In this document: one piece after another, positions 1 to 8,725 of the stretch
How positions within the stretch are numbered: the stretch's first letter is position 1
Layout: each line of letters opens with the position of its first letter
Source: Sphingobacteriales bacterium
GTDB taxonomy: Bacteria; Bacteroidota; Bacteroidia; Chitinophagales; UBA2359
Assembly: GCA_016718845.1 (NCBI GenBank)
Contig: JADKCK010000017.1
Span: 62,001 to 126,000, forward strand
Length of the DNA stretch: 64,000 bases
Direction: 5' to 3'
The notes under the pieces: generated by a model
Database searches by the model: none
What the model saw: only the letters and a program-made list of their open reading frames with translations
Told to the model about the DNA's origin: nothing
Program-made: the position numbers and the translations under genes

Positions 1-324
1 GAGCAACAACACATAAATGGGGGCGGTGTATTGCAAAAAAATGGCATTGGCAGCCGTTGTTAGTTTGGTTGATGATACAAAAGCAATAAGCAAACAACAG
101 TAAAACGCCGATGCCATAAGCGATAATTTGTTGAACCGAAATATTTGTTGGCGATAAACCGCTGCAAACAACAAAGCCGCACAACCCGACCGATAAAACA
201 AAATAGTGAGGGCATCGAAGGGCAACAGCTTGATAAACAAACCGCCCGAACTCCAAACAACAGCCGCTAACACAATGGCTAAAATGCCTTTGCGATGCTC
301 GGCTAAACTGATAGTTTTTTCCAT
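1..324 (-). CDS. EamA/DMT-family transporter, N-terminal part
   Basis: The minus strand is open from an ATG at 324 to the window edge, giving 108 codons; the C-terminal part lies outside the window. The translation starts MEKTISLAEHRKGILAIV and continues with the pattern seen at the start of drug/metabolite (EamA) exporters. A first hydrophobic helix contains WSSGGLFIKLLP (about residues 23-34). It is followed by an FYRSG-type loop (FDALTILFYRSG) and further helices ending in AANAIFLQYTAPIYVLLL. EamA proteins are inner-membrane permeases of about 300 residues with ten helices, made of two five-helix repeats. The substrate cannot be read from this fragment. The frame is supported by the hydrophobicity pattern and the WSSG/FYRSG landmarks. 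Confidence 0.8.
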   Translation of the reverse strand, partial: MEKTISLAEHRKGILAIVLAAVVWSSGGLFIKLLPFDALTILFYRSGCAALLFAAVYRQQIFRFNKLSLMASAFYCCLLIAFVSSTKLTTAANAIFLQYTAPIYVLLL

Positions 325-360
325 AAACACGTTTTTTTTAATGATGATATTTGGGCTGTC

Positions 361-416
361 CGTTGTTGGCTGTTGGCTGCAGGCTGTTGGCTGCAGGCTG
401 TTGGCTGCCAAACAAT
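361..416. repeat. GGCTGTTGGCTGCA-type short tandem repeat
   Basis: A 15-bp unit (ctgttggctgcaggc) is repeated about three times. Related copies, often in the opposite orientation, occur at about 7399-7430, 7558-7650, 15562-15602 and 24203-24329. All lie between genes. It is followed at about 441-486 by one copy of the cccctcc/gaggggaattt family that recurs across the window. Confidence 0.75.
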
Positions 417-524
417 AACATTATCTGCAAGGCAACAAGTAGGCTACCCAAAGCCCACCCCTGCCCCTCCCAAGAGGGGAATTTACGTGCCTAAGCGGAA
501 AGCCAAAAACCAAAAACCAATCAA

Positions 525-1886
525 ATGAAAGATTTCACACTAATTGTTATGTTGTTTTGCGGTTTGCAAATTCAAGCCGCTGTTTATCAGGTAGGACCAG
601 CGCGTGCCTACACCGTGCCAAGTGCCGTAGCTAATTTAGTAAGCGATGGCGATACCGTTGAAATTGACGCAGCCACTTATACGGGCGATGTGGCAGTTTG
701 GTACGACAACAATTTGTACCTTAAAGGCGTAGGCAATGGTTACGCCCGCTTAGATGCCAACGGAAACAATGCGCAAGGTAAGGCAATTTGGGTAATTAAA
801 GGTAATAATTGCACCGTCGAGAACATAGAATTTTTACATTGCACTGTGCCAGACAATAACGGAGCAGGTATTAGGCAAGAGGGTAAGGGTGTGCGCATCA
901 GTCATTGCTATTTTCACCACAACGAAATGGGTATTTTGGCGGGCGATAACACCCCAAGCAACATTTGCATTGAGTACAGCGAGTTTGCTTTTAATGGCTA
1001 CGGCGATGGCTATACGCACAACATCTACATCAACCACATCGATACGTTTACGTTTAGGTACAACTACTCGCACGACCCTACCGTAGGTCATGCCCTTAAA
1101 ACCCGCGCCCGACACAACTACATTTTGTATAACCGCATAAGCGAAGAAAACGGCGATGGCAGCTACACCATAGACGTGCCAAACGGCGGCGAAACTATTG
1201 TGATGGGCAACCTTATTGAACAAGGAGCTAACTCGCAAAACAGCACCATTGTAGCGTATGGAGCCGAGGGTATCAATAACCCCATTGCCGATTTTGTGGT
1301 GGTTAATAACACCATTGTAAACAATCGCCCATCGGGAACGTTTTTCTTTGTAGCAGCCACTACCAACTTGTTTAAGTTGTACAACAATTTGGTAGTGGGC
1401 AACGGTACCTACCTAAATGGCACGCCCACTACCTTAGACAGTTTGGGCAACAAACGCATCGCCAACATTGCCAATGCCCAACTTACAAACCCCGCTACCT
1501 TTGATTATAGGCTATTAGCCACATCGCCCGCTATAGATATGGCGGTAGATGGAGGTACGTATGCAGGTATTAACTTAGTGCCGCAAAACCGTTATGTGCA
1601 TCAACAACAAGCTGTTGCACGCATTCCTACGGGCGCTGCCCTCGATGTGGGTGCCTACGAGTTTATTGGCAACACCTGTACCTTTACGCCCATTATAAAC
1701 GGGCTACAGCAAGTTTGCACCGCCAACAATACCGCTACTTACAGCGTGCCTAATTTGTTGGGCAGCACCTATACTTGGGCGGTAATGGGTGGTGTAATAC
1801 AAAGCGGACAAGGCACCCACCAAATTACCGTACTTTGGAACAATGGTGCGGCGGGTACGGTTAGCGTGGTGCAAATGGTACCGTAA
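525..1886 (+). CDS. Secreted right-handed beta-helix protein with C-terminal PKD-like module
   Basis: This 453-aa protein has a signal peptide (about residues 1-18, ending QIQAA). The body (about 20-370) has the Asn/Gly-rich, regularly spaced N-x-I/V pattern of parallel beta-helix proteins of the pectate-lyase-like superfold, for example HNIYINHID and YILYNRIS. Such proteins usually bind or cleave polysaccharides outside the cell, but I see no diagnostic catalytic motif and do not assign an activity. Residues about 383-453 form a PKD/Ig-like module (Cys-rich start, TATYSVPN, YTWAVMGG) that ends the protein at GTVSVVQMVP. No T9SS sorting tail follows. The same terminal module ends the CotH protein at 37099-39330. 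Confidence 0.8.
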   Translation: MKDFTLIVMLFCGLQIQAAVYQVGPARAYTVPSAVANLVSDGDTVEIDAATYTGDVAVWYDNNLYLKGVGNGYARLDANGNNAQGKAIWVIKGNNCTVENIEFLHCTVPDNNGAGIRQEGKGVRISHCYFHHNEMGILAGDNTPSNICIEYSEFAFNGYGDGYTHNIYINHIDTFTFRYNYSHDPTVGHALKTRARHNYILYNRISEENGDGSYTIDVPNGGETIVMGNLIEQGANSQNSTIVAYGAEGINNPIADFVVVNNTIVNNRPSGTFFFVAATTNLFKLYNNLVVGNGTYLNGTPTTLDSLGNKRIANIANAQLTNPATFDYRLLATSPAIDMAVDGGTYAGINLVPQNRYVHQQQAVARIPTGAALDVGAYEFIGNTCTFTPIINGLQQVCTANNTATYSVPNLLGSTYTWAVMGGVIQSGQGTHQITVLWNNGAAGTVSVVQMVP

Positions 1887-1951
1887 AAAAATAAGGTTTT
1901 AACACTCGCTGCTTTTTTAAAACTAAGGGATAAATAACTAACAAAAAACTC

Positions 1952-1959
1952 TATCTTTG
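1952..1959 (+). promoter_or_regulatory. Bacteroidota -7 box (TATCTTTG) of the kinase gene
   Basis: TATCTTTG matches the TAnnTTTG consensus of the Bacteroidota primary sigma factor. It lies 50 bp before the kinase ATG in the gap after the beta-helix gene. No convincing -33 TTG is visible. Confidence 0.55.
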
Positions 1960-2009
1960 CGCTGTCTATTTCAAATAGCCCATACCACAATCAACCACCA
2001 ACAACCACG

Positions 2010-2912
2010 ATGCCACCAATTACACTAAACAACCGCTATAAATACAACCCCGACACCGACCTACTTGGCACAGGTGGTTTGGGCGCGGTATACAAAGCCT
2101 ACGATGTGCAACAGGAGCGTTACGTAGCTATTAAAAAATTTAACGCCGCCGACAGCCTAAGATATAGCCTAAAAGCCGAGTTTCAAAAATCCATTCACTT
2201 CTCGCATGGCAATTTGGTGCGTGCCTACGATTTTTTTAGCACCAACTTTACCTTACCTACTGGCGAAACCCACGAAACGCAATATGGCGTAATGGAGTTG
2301 ATAGCGGGCGGCGACCTTGCCAAATACCTAAAAACCAAACCCCCATTGCCCGAGCTATTAGAGGTAGTAAAAGGCATTTTGCGCGGTTTAGCCTACCTAC
2401 ACACACCCGACCCCAACACCGACAAGGGCATTGTTATACACCGCGACATAAAACCTGCCAACATACTTATTTTTAGGAACAACCAAGGCAAGCCAATACC
2501 CAAAATTACCGATTTTAATATTGCCAAAGAAAACACCCACACACTAAGCACTGTAACAGTAGTAGGCACACCCGAGTATATGTCGCCCGAACAGATTTTG
2601 CCAAACACTTACGCCGCCAACGGAAAACTACTACCCAACACCGACCTTTGGGCGCTTGGGGTGCTGCTGTGCGACCACCTACTAAACAAATCTACCTTTG
2701 GCAAACGCACCAGCGGGCTAACACCGGGCGAGATTACGCACAACGTACTCAACCATCCCCTACCCACCACCGACATACAAAACCTATCCGCCCCCTTTAA
2801 CCAAATTGTTGCCCAATGTTTGGTGCGCAATGCCCAACAACGCATACAAAGTGCCAAAGAGTTGTTGGCGATGATAGGTAGATACGAAAACTCGGAGAAG
2901 AAACTATTATGA
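2010..2912 (+). CDS. Ser/Thr protein kinase (Hanks type), kinase domain only
   Basis: This 300-aa protein is essentially one eukaryotic-like kinase domain. Visible landmarks are the glycine-rich loop GTGGLGAVYKAY (20-31), the ATP-anchoring lysine in VAIKK (42), the catalytic loop HRDIKPAN (144-151, Asp146), the metal-binding DFN (168-170, in place of the usual DFG) and the activation-segment end GTPEYMSPEQ (186-195). There is no transmembrane helix or sensor domain, so it should be cytosolic. Its stop codon overlaps the ATG (ATGA, 2909-2912) of a decayed formylglycine-generating-enzyme-like gene, implying translational coupling. FGE-like domains are often linked to such kinases, so the pair was probably a signalling unit. 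The DFN replacement is unusual but the metal-binding Asp is kept, so activity is plausible. Confidence 0.9.
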   Translation: MPPITLNNRYKYNPDTDLLGTGGLGAVYKAYDVQQERYVAIKKFNAADSLRYSLKAEFQKSIHFSHGNLVRAYDFFSTNFTLPTGETHETQYGVMELIAGGDLAKYLKTKPPLPELLEVVKGILRGLAYLHTPDPNTDKGIVIHRDIKPANILIFRNNQGKPIPKITDFNIAKENTHTLSTVTVVGTPEYMSPEQILPNTYAANGKLLPNTDLWALGVLLCDHLLNKSTFGKRTSGLTPGEITHNVLNHPLPTTDIQNLSAPFNQIVAQCLVRNAQQRIQSAKELLAMIGRYENSEKKLL

Positions 2913-3618
2913 AGGACACCTACACCACCCAACCCAAACCAAGTAAACTTATGTACCCGCCATAACCCCAACCACCCAAACAACACCCACAATAGGTATT
3001 GGTGCAGGTACGTTTATGATGGGTGAAGAAAAGGCTTTTGGTTTTGGCAAAGATATATAGCACAAAGTCCCAAGTAGTTAAGGATAAGCAAATATTTAGT
3101 AACGCAACGGCTTTGGAAAGCAGTTATGGGTACTTCGGCTACGCTCAGTAACCCAAGTTATTTTAAAGGTGATGATTTACCCGTAGAAAAGGTAAGTTGG
3201 GACGACAAGTTTTTTAAACTAGCCAAAACAGGTAAAACCAAGCCACCCACCGAAGCCCAATGGGAATCGCACGGTCAGTAACCTCCTTTGATAAAGGAGG
3301 GCAGGGAGGATTTAAATATGCAGGCAGCAACAACCTTAACGAAGTAGCTTGGTACTATGATAATAGCAGCAACAAAACCCACCCCGTAGGGCAAAAGCTA
3401 CCCAACGAATTAGGTTTGTACGACATGAGCGGCAATGTATGGGAATGGTGCCAAGATTGGTACGATGCCGATTATTACAAAAAAAGCCCTACTAACAACC
3501 CTACTGGTCCAACATCAGGTTCGGTGCGGGCGGCGGCGGTGCCGTCACTGCTTCTCGAAGCACGGCACCCCCGGATCGCAACTACTTTGTTGGTTTTCGG
3601 GTAGTTTTCGTCCCATAG
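2909..3618 (+). pseudogene. Formylglycine-generating-enzyme-like (SUMF1/PvdO family) gene, degraded
   Basis: Pieces of one FGE-sulfatase domain lie in order but in different frames. They are IGAGTFMMGEE near 3000-3030, VEKVSWDDKFFKLAKTG near 3186-3236, TEAQWE near 3252, GFKYAGSN and NEVAWYYDNSS near 3310-3375, and GNVWEWCQDWYDADYY near 3435-3475. The usual family ending, a GFRVVF-type motif, is at 3592-3609 in yet another frame. Stops and frameshifts occur around 2965, 3060, 3160, 3285 and 3530. At 3281-3310 a copy of the cctccttt/aaaggagg repeat sits inside the coding sequence right after TEAQWE. The family includes FGE itself and many non-catalytic or iron-enzyme relatives, and this copy cannot make an intact domain. 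Its start overlaps the kinase stop. Confidence 0.8.
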
Positions 3619-3680
3619 TTTTGGCAGTTACGCTTATTTGGTTTGTTTGTTTGAGCTAAACTGGTAGGGCGGTATGTAGC

Positions 3681-3800
3681 CCTCGATACAGTGCCACGGG
3701 CTACCAGTTTTCCTCCGATACATTCTTCGGGCTACGTTTTCCCTCCGATACATTACCGGAGCTACCAGTTTTTCCCTCCGATACATTACCAGAGCTAACA
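3681..3800. repeat. Degenerate ~31-bp tandem repeat, four units
   Basis: Four imperfect copies of a unit built as ccctccgatacatt, then an acc/ttc-ggagctacc core, then agttttt lie head to tail. They fill part of the gene-free stretch 3619-4035. The rest of that stretch holds nothing I can name apart from the promoter box at 3952. Confidence 0.7.
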
Positions 3801-3951
3801 GCCAGTTGTTTGTAACGTTTTATCAACCCAAAGGGAATAAGCAGCTATTGGTATCTATCCCAAACACCAAAAACAATGGGCATTTAACACAAGCCCGAAA
3901 TTTTTTTTAAAAACACACACATTACTTGCTCATTTTTTGCCAAAAATAAAG

Positions 3952-3959
3952 TAACTTTG
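3952..3959 (+). promoter_or_regulatory. Bacteroidota -7 box (TAACTTTG)
   Basis: TAACTTTG fits TAnnTTTG and lies 76 bp before the ATG at 4036. An AT-rich leader follows. Confidence 0.55.
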
Positions 3960-4035
3960 CACATTGCTACAAAGCAACAACCAAATCACACCAAATAATA
4001 CAGTGCATTTTTAATAACGTTTAAAACTTCAAACA

Positions 4036-4517
4036 ATGTTTAGAATTTATCACTTCGCTTTTCTCATTTTGTTGTTTTTAACCACCACTTTTGCTGTTCA
4101 AGCACAACAAGATTGGGACTATGAATGGGAACACCACCACATTTCGTTTACTCTTGCCGAAGATTTTAAAACCGTAACTAACACCGCCGACGAATACACG
4201 GCTAAGGGAGACGGCATGGAGTTTGCTATTTTTCCGTTTGCCGACGAAACGATAGATGCCACCGACATTATTGCTTACACAACAGCCGTTGGTAAATCGC
4301 TAAAACTAGAACAACTAGACGATACCGATGTGCTAGAGCTAAACGGTTTAAAGGCGCTTATGTGGAGGGCTATAAAGAAGGCGACCGCATCATCTTGGTA
4401 GGTTTTATTGACCCCTTGTCGGCAACCAACTTTTTTGCCCTTATTACTTTTGGCGACAACGATGCCGTAGCAGAAGACGAAGCTGTACGTATGCTTAAGA
4501 GCATCAGAAAAAAATAA
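4036..4517 (+). pseudogene. Small secreted protein of unknown function, one frameshift
   Basis: The first 105-110 codons from ATG 4036 give a signal peptide (LILLFLTTTFAVQAQ) and an acidic mature part rich in aromatic residues (DWDYEWEHHH). Around 4350 the reading passes to the next frame: the first frame ends at 4401, while the second continues as GAYVEGYKEGDRIILVGFID and runs to a TAA at 4515-4517. Joined, the protein is about 160 aa and periplasmic or secreted. I do not recognise the family. Because only one base is needed to restore it, this may be a sequencing indel in tttaaagg rather than true decay. A strong hairpin follows 18 bp after the second-frame stop, consistent with the longer product being the real gene. 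Confidence 0.65.
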
Positions 4518-4534
4518 AAAACGAACGCAATTAA

Positions 4535-4576
4535 CTATAGGGCTAAATTGGTTATACCACCGATTTAGCCCTATAG
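4535..4576 (+). terminator. Hairpin terminator after the 4036-4517 gene
   Basis: A perfect 14-bp inverted repeat (CTATAGGGCTAAAT / ATTTAGCCCTATAG) with a 14-nt loop lies just after the stop. There is no long T tract. Confidence 0.55.
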
Positions 4577-4688
4577 CTATAAAAATAAAGCAACTGAATA
4601 AAAAAGGTCATAATTCTCTAAAAAAGTTGGGCTACACACAACTTTATACACTTGTTTATCGTTAAATACCACAAACAAACGCTTTTTT

Positions 4689-5417
4689 ATGAAAAAACTC
4701 TTCTTTTACGCTTTATTAATAAACATGGTATTTCTGTTGCCTTGTCAAGCGCAAATTCCGTTTTTCAACGACCCATTTTTTACCAATCCGTTTTATAGTA
4801 ACCCCAAACGACAACCCGAGTTTGTGGGCGGCGAAAAAGCACTAATAACCTATTTAGAACAAAACTGTAAGTATCCGCGAAAAGCTAAAAAAGCAAGCGT
4901 ACAAGGTATTGTGCAAGCCGAGTTTATCATTAACGAAGACGGGAGCATCACAAATCCCAAAATTTTAAGCGGATTAGGTTATGGTTGCGACGAAGAAGCC
5001 TTGCGACTAATAAGCAAAATGCCTAAATGGAAACCCGCCACCTATAACAAAAAACCCGTTAAGGTGCGCTACGAACTGCCAGTAGTATTTAAGTTTCAAG
5101 AAACAGACCCCGTTTTTAAAGGTGGCAAAAAAGCACTAGATTCCTTTTTGCAAAAAACAATGACCTACCCAACCGAGGCTGTTTTAGATAAAATAGAAGG
5201 CAAAGTTTTGGTAGAATTTACGGTTACTAATAAAGGCAAAGTAAAAAATCCTACCATCAGTAAATCGCTACATAAACTGCTCGATGAAGAGGCTTTGCGC
5301 GTAATGCAACAAATGCCCGATTGGATACCTGCCACACAGGACTCTAAAGCTATAGAAAAACGAGTAGTTATGCCCATAGAATTTAAACTGCCCAAAAAGA
5401 AAATGCAGGTTATTTAA
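4689..5417 (+). CDS. Secreted protein with two TonB C-terminal-like domains
   Basis: This 242-aa protein has a signal peptide (about 1-22, ending LLPCQAQ; the Cys at 19 could also suggest a lipoprotein). Two copies of the TonB-C fold follow. The first (about 43-138) runs from PEFVGGEKALITYLE through the hallmark VQGIVQAEFIINEDGSI and CDEEALRLISKMPKWKPA. The second (about 140-235) runs from DPVFKGGKKALDSFL through GKVLVEFTVTNKGKV and LDEEALRVMQQMPDWIPA. In TonB this domain touches outer-membrane receptors, using energy from ExbBD. Here there is no N-terminal membrane anchor helix and no Pro-rich spacer, so it is not a classical energy transducer. Tandem copies of this kind are widespread in Bacteroidota with unknown partners. 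It is transcribed alone. Confidence 0.85.
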   Translation: MKKLFFYALLINMVFLLPCQAQIPFFNDPFFTNPFYSNPKRQPEFVGGEKALITYLEQNCKYPRKAKKASVQGIVQAEFIINEDGSITNPKILSGLGYGCDEEALRLISKMPKWKPATYNKKPVKVRYELPVVFKFQETDPVFKGGKKALDSFLQKTMTYPTEAVLDKIEGKVLVEFTVTNKGKVKNPTISKSLHKLLDEEALRVMQQMPDWIPATQDSKAIEKRVVMPIEFKLPKKKMQVI

Positions 5418-5432
5418 ACCAAGTTTGCGATG

Positions 5433-5670
5433 CGTGCCTTAAAAATAAACAACAACAAGAGACACAGAGAACACAGAGAAGAACGAGTTTATGTTTTTCC
5501 GTATCTCGGTTGCGAACTAAAAAAATGAAAAACAACAAGAGACACAGAGAAGAACGAGTGTGTGTTTTTCGGTGTCTTGGATACAAACTAAAAAATAGCA
5601 AATAAAAAAGCCATAACTCATGCAAAAAAATCTCCGTGTTCTCTGTGTCTCCGTTGTAAATTTTAAAAAC
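5433..5670. repeat. GAGACACAGAGAACACAGAG-family interspersed repeat
   Basis: Three blocks of the acacagagaacacagagaag sequence surround a spacer, the last being in inverted orientation (ctccgtgttctctgtgtctc at about 5630-5652). The family recurs at 12527-13078, 16426-16515 and 39356-39390. It is purine-rich on one strand, encodes nothing convincing and always lies between genes. Confidence 0.8.
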
Positions 5671-5824
5671 AAGCAATTATATTTTATTTGTGTAAATTGA
5701 GCAGTTATTTACTATTTTTCAAGGTCGGCATCAAAATATGGGGTTAATTGGCGGTAAAATAGTTTGTCCGCAAGACAAGGACAAGGGCGTTTGGCAAATT
5801 TGGGTACTACATAACAAACCTAGA

Positions 5825-5862
5825 TTAAGCCCTATTAAGGGCATGATATGGGTAGCATTTTA
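5825..5862. repeat. AAGCCCTATTAAGGGC..ATATGGGTAGCA repeat
   Basis: This is a diverged copy of the agccccgttaggggtg(n)ATATgg repeat found twice at 30508-30590. It has the same small palindrome followed by an ATATggGTAGCA-like tail. Confidence 0.55.
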
Positions 5863-5871
5863 ATACGCACA

Positions 5872-5912
5872 AAAAAAGGCTGCAGTACCAATAGGTATTG
5901 CAGCCTTTTTTG
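5872..5912 (-). terminator. Rho-independent terminator of the redoxin gene
   Basis: AAAAAAGGCTGCA and TGCAGCCTTTTTT form a perfect stem over a 14-nt loop, with A/T tracts on both sides. It sits 13 bp after the stop of the minus-strand gene and would work in both directions. Confidence 0.85.
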
Positions 5913-5924
5913 CGGTATGTTGTT

Positions 5925-7358
5925 TTACAACAAATCGTTTAATGTTTTTAATGCTTGTGGATTGCTTGGTTTAGGAGCATTACTGTTTATTACTTTGCCT
6001 TGTTTGTCTATAATAACATAGCGCGGAATAAATTGTATGCCTAATGTGCCATAAATTTCGCGTTGTAAGGTAGCATTCATCAAATAATGGTCACCTTCAA
6101 GGGCGTAGCGGGCAATGTTGGCACGCCATTTATCCTCACCCTCGTCCGACGAAAAATAGACAAACACCACGTCCTTATCTTTTAATTTATTGTGTAAAAG
6201 GGTAGAATAAGGCATTTCGCTTAGGCAGGGGCTACACCACGATGCCCAAAAGTCCATAAAAATAGTTTTACCTTTGTATTGCTGGATAATTTGGTCAAAA
6301 GTCATGGGGTTTTGGGGGCTAACAACCACCAAGTTGGCACCTGCTGGCGGCGGAGCATCTAAAAACTCCTCAAATTTATGGTAATGTTTATCTACCATGT
6401 TTAAGTATTTGGGGTTGGGGTTGCTTTTTACCCATTCTTCGTAGTACATTTTCGTGTCGGCATATTCGGCTTCTATTAGGTTAAGCAGCAGTTTGGTGTT
6501 GGCAAAATCTAATACAGTACCTTTGTATTGTTGTTTGGCTAAGGCAAAACCACGCACTACCCAAGGTTGTTTTTTACGGTCGCGCTCGGCTCGCATGTCG
6601 TCGGGGTCGCGCATAGATAATTGGCGCAGATGATTATCGAGCAAGGTTTGATACTGCACCGATACCAACGATTCGGGGTCGTTTAGGTTATAGTTCATGG
6701 CATAAGCTCGGTAGTCGTCGTGTTGTTTATTGTCCGACGAAAAATAAAAAGCTTGCATTCTGTTGCCAGCTCTATATTTAATTTCTGCCTTAGCCCACGC
6801 CTGAAACTCGGGGGTGGTATTTTTGTTTAGGCGCAAATACTCCGACAAAAACAGGCTTTGTTGTGCCCTAAAATCTTCGCAAAAGTTGGCATACACTTGT
6901 TTGCCTACAAAATCGGCTTTTTGTTCAAGGCTTTCGTCTTCGGTTTGCATATTAAAACGCCTATTAAAGCCTGCCAAATAGTTGCAGTTTTCGGCTCCTT
7001 GTCCTTTATATTGCAATGTTTTGGCAAAGTTGCTTGCCTCAAAGTTCATCTCAACGGTATCGTTTGGCGATAAAAACAAGCTGGTTGTTTCGTAGTTATA
7101 CTCTAAACCCACAGGCATGGCTTGCGATAGGGGTATAGCAATACTAAAATTGCCGGCATCGTCAACGGTTTCGGCAAAGTCTTGGCTTTCGGTTAGGCTT
7201 TCGAGGTAAAAACGCACTCCATACGGAATCATCTTACCGTCGCTCGAAAAAGTAACGGGGTCTTTTATTTTACCTTTTACCACTGCCACACCTTGTGCCA
7301 ATATGGGCGGTGGATATAAACAATAGGAGAGGAGCAACAGAAAAAAAGAACGCATCAT
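5925..7358 (-). CDS. TlpA/ResA-like thioredoxin-fold protein, exported
   Basis: This 477-aa protein has a signal peptide (about 1-22, ending PILAQG). Residues about 25-340 are a long N-terminal region beginning with an Ig-like or beta-rich part (VVKGKIKDPVTFSS), as in Bacteroidota redoxins with a DUF4369-like start. The C-terminal 120 residues are a thioredoxin fold with MDFWASWCSPC; the active-site Cys pair is at about 375 and 378, followed by a cis-Pro loop GIQFIPRYVIID. These periplasmic proteins reduce or exchange disulfides, for example in cytochrome c maturation or stress defence, but the true substrate is unknown here. It is a single gene with its own terminator downstream and a TATTTTTG box (7454-7461) upstream. 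Confidence 0.88.
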   Translation of the reverse strand: MMRSFFLLLLSYCLYPPPILAQGVAVVKGKIKDPVTFSSDGKMIPYGVRFYLESLTESQDFAETVDDAGNFSIAIPLSQAMPVGLEYNYETTSLFLSPNDTVEMNFEASNFAKTLQYKGQGAENCNYLAGFNRRFNMQTEDESLEQKADFVGKQVYANFCEDFRAQQSLFLSEYLRLNKNTTPEFQAWAKAEIKYRAGNRMQAFYFSSDNKQHDDYRAYAMNYNLNDPESLVSVQYQTLLDNHLRQLSMRDPDDMRAERDRKKQPWVVRGFALAKQQYKGTVLDFANTKLLLNLIEAEYADTKMYYEEWVKSNPNPKYLNMVDKHYHKFEEFLDAPPPAGANLVVVSPQNPMTFDQIIQQYKGKTIFMDFWASWCSPCLSEMPYSTLLHNKLKDKDVVFVYFSSDEGEDKWRANIARYALEGDHYLMNATLQREIYGTLGIQFIPRYVIIDKQGKVINSNAPKPSNPQALKTLNDLL

Positions 7359-7398
7359 ATTAAGTTGAAAATAAATAGGGTGTGAAAATGTGGTTGTC

Positions 7399-7650
7399 GG
7401 CTGTCCGCTTCAGGCTGTTGGCTTTGTTTGTTGGACAATGGCTTTTCGTTCAACAAAAATACAATGCCTTATCTAAACCGTTAAAGACAATAACGTTATC
7501 TTGCCTACATAAATTGTTGTAGCCTCGTTTTATTAAACAATTATCTTGCCAATTTGGCTGTTCGATACAGGCTATCCGCTGCAGGCTTTAGGCTGCAGGC
7601 TTTAGGCGAGTTATTGCAGCGGGCAGCCAACAGCGAACAGCCGAAAGCCG
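7399..7650. repeat. GGCTGTTGGC-family repeats before the redoxin gene
   Basis: The gap between the redoxin gene (ends 7358 on this side) and aroC (7655) holds two clusters of the ggctgt/ctgcaggct repeat, at about 7399-7430 and 7558-7650. The second contains both orientations (gcaggctttaggctgcagg, then gcagccaacagcgaacagcc), so it can fold back on itself. Apart from the promoter box at 7454 nothing else is visible in this gap. Confidence 0.65.
7454..7461 (-). promoter_or_regulatory. Bacteroidota -7 box (TATTTTTG, minus strand)
   Basis: The reverse complement reads TATTTTTG, matching TAnnTTTG, about 95 bp before the redoxin start at 7358. Confidence 0.4.
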
Positions 7651-7654
7651 CATC

Positions 7655-8725
7655 TCAACGCATCAACCAAAAATCGGCAATAACTAAAGCTGCCATTGCC
7701 TCTACTATAGGTACGGCGCGGGGCAAAACACAAGGGTCGTGCCTGCCTTTACCGGTTATTATGGCGGCATTACCTGCACTGTCTACTGTCTCTTGGGGTT
7801 GCATAATGGTGGCAACGGGTTTAAAAGCTACCTTAAAATAAATGTCCATGCCATTGCTAATACCCCCTTGTATGCCTCCCGAATGATTGGTGCGGGTAGC
7901 TATGCGTTGCAGATGCTCATCGAAATAAAACAAATCGTTGTGTTCCGAGCCGCGCAAATGCACACCATCAAAGCCCGACCCATACTCAAAACCTTTTACG
8001 GCATTGATACTCAACATGGCTTTACCCAATTGTGCATGTAGTTTATCAAAAACAGGCTCGCCCAAACCAGCAGGCACGCCTGTAATAACAGCGGTTACAA
8101 CACCGCCAATGGTATCGCCTTGTTTGCGTACTTCGCGTATAAGGTCTTCCATTTTTTGCGCCATTATGGGGTCGGGACAGCGAACAGGGTTTTGCTCTAT
8201 GTTGGCAAAATCGAGTTGCGAGTAATGTTGCTCGAGGCGCAAATTGCCAACCTGCGATACATAAGCGGTTATGCTAATGTTATGTTGGGCAAGCAACATC
8301 TTAGCTACTGCACCTGCTGCTACGCGCGCCGCTGTTTCGCGTGCCGACGAGCGCCCGCCACCCCGATAATCCCTAATGCCATACTTTTGGTCGTAGGTAA
8401 AATCGGCGTGCGAGGGGCGGTAGGTTTGCACATTGTGGTCGTAATCGCCCGACCGCTGATTTTGATTGTAGATTAACAGCGCAATAGGCGTGCCTGTTGT
8501 GTGCCCATTAAACACACCCGACAATACCGTCACTTCGTCGGCTTCTTTGCGTTGTGTTACAATGTTTGATTGCCCCGGTCGGCGGCGGCTTAACTCGTGC
8601 TGCAAAAAAACTTCATCAAAAACAATATTTGGTGGGCAACCATCTATAACAACGCCTATGCCAACACCATGCGACTCGCCAAAGGTACTGATGCGAAATA
8701 AATTTCCGAAAGAATTTCCTGCCAT
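7655..8725 (-). CDS. aroC: Chorismate synthase
   Basis: The enzyme catalyses the last step of the shikimate pathway, converting 5-enolpyruvylshikimate-3-phosphate to chorismate with reduced FMN. I place the start at ATG 8725, giving 356 aa, because the family always begins like MAGNSFGNLFRISTFGESHG; the open frame upstream to 8800 is encoded by a GTGAAGTG-type repeat and has no homologous look. Signature segments seen are FGESHGVGIGVVIDGCPP (about 15-32), the RRRPGQS loop (about 47), GRSSARETAARVAAGAVAK (about 132-150) and GIQGGISNGMDI (about 308). Length and all landmarks are normal. It is cytosolic, with no aro neighbours. The C-terminus has a few extra residues reading into the repeat boundary. 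Confidence 0.97.
   Translation of the reverse strand: MAGNSFGNLFRISTFGESHGVGIGVVIDGCPPNIVFDEVFLQHELSRRRPGQSNIVTQRKEADEVTVLSGVFNGHTTGTPIALLIYNQNQRSGDYDHNVQTYRPSHADFTYDQKYGIRDYRGGGRSSARETAARVAAGAVAKMLLAQHNISITAYVSQVGNLRLEQHYSQLDFANIEQNPVRCPDPIMAQKMEDLIREVRKQGDTIGGVVTAVITGVPAGLGEPVFDKLHAQLGKAMLSINAVKGFEYGSGFDGVHLRGSEHNDLFYFDEHLQRIATRTNHSGGIQGGISNGMDIYFKVAFKPVATIMQPQETVDSAGNAAIITGKGRHDPCVLPRAVPIVEAMAALVIADFWLMR

Noticed and set aside
834..1238. 134-codon minus-strand frame inside the beta-helix gene
   Set aside because: Shadow of a well-supported secreted protein; its translation has no signal peptide, domain or start context.
3681..3800. Possible CRISPR array (31-bp units)
   Set aside because: Units are directly adjacent and degenerate with no spacers, and no cas genes are present.
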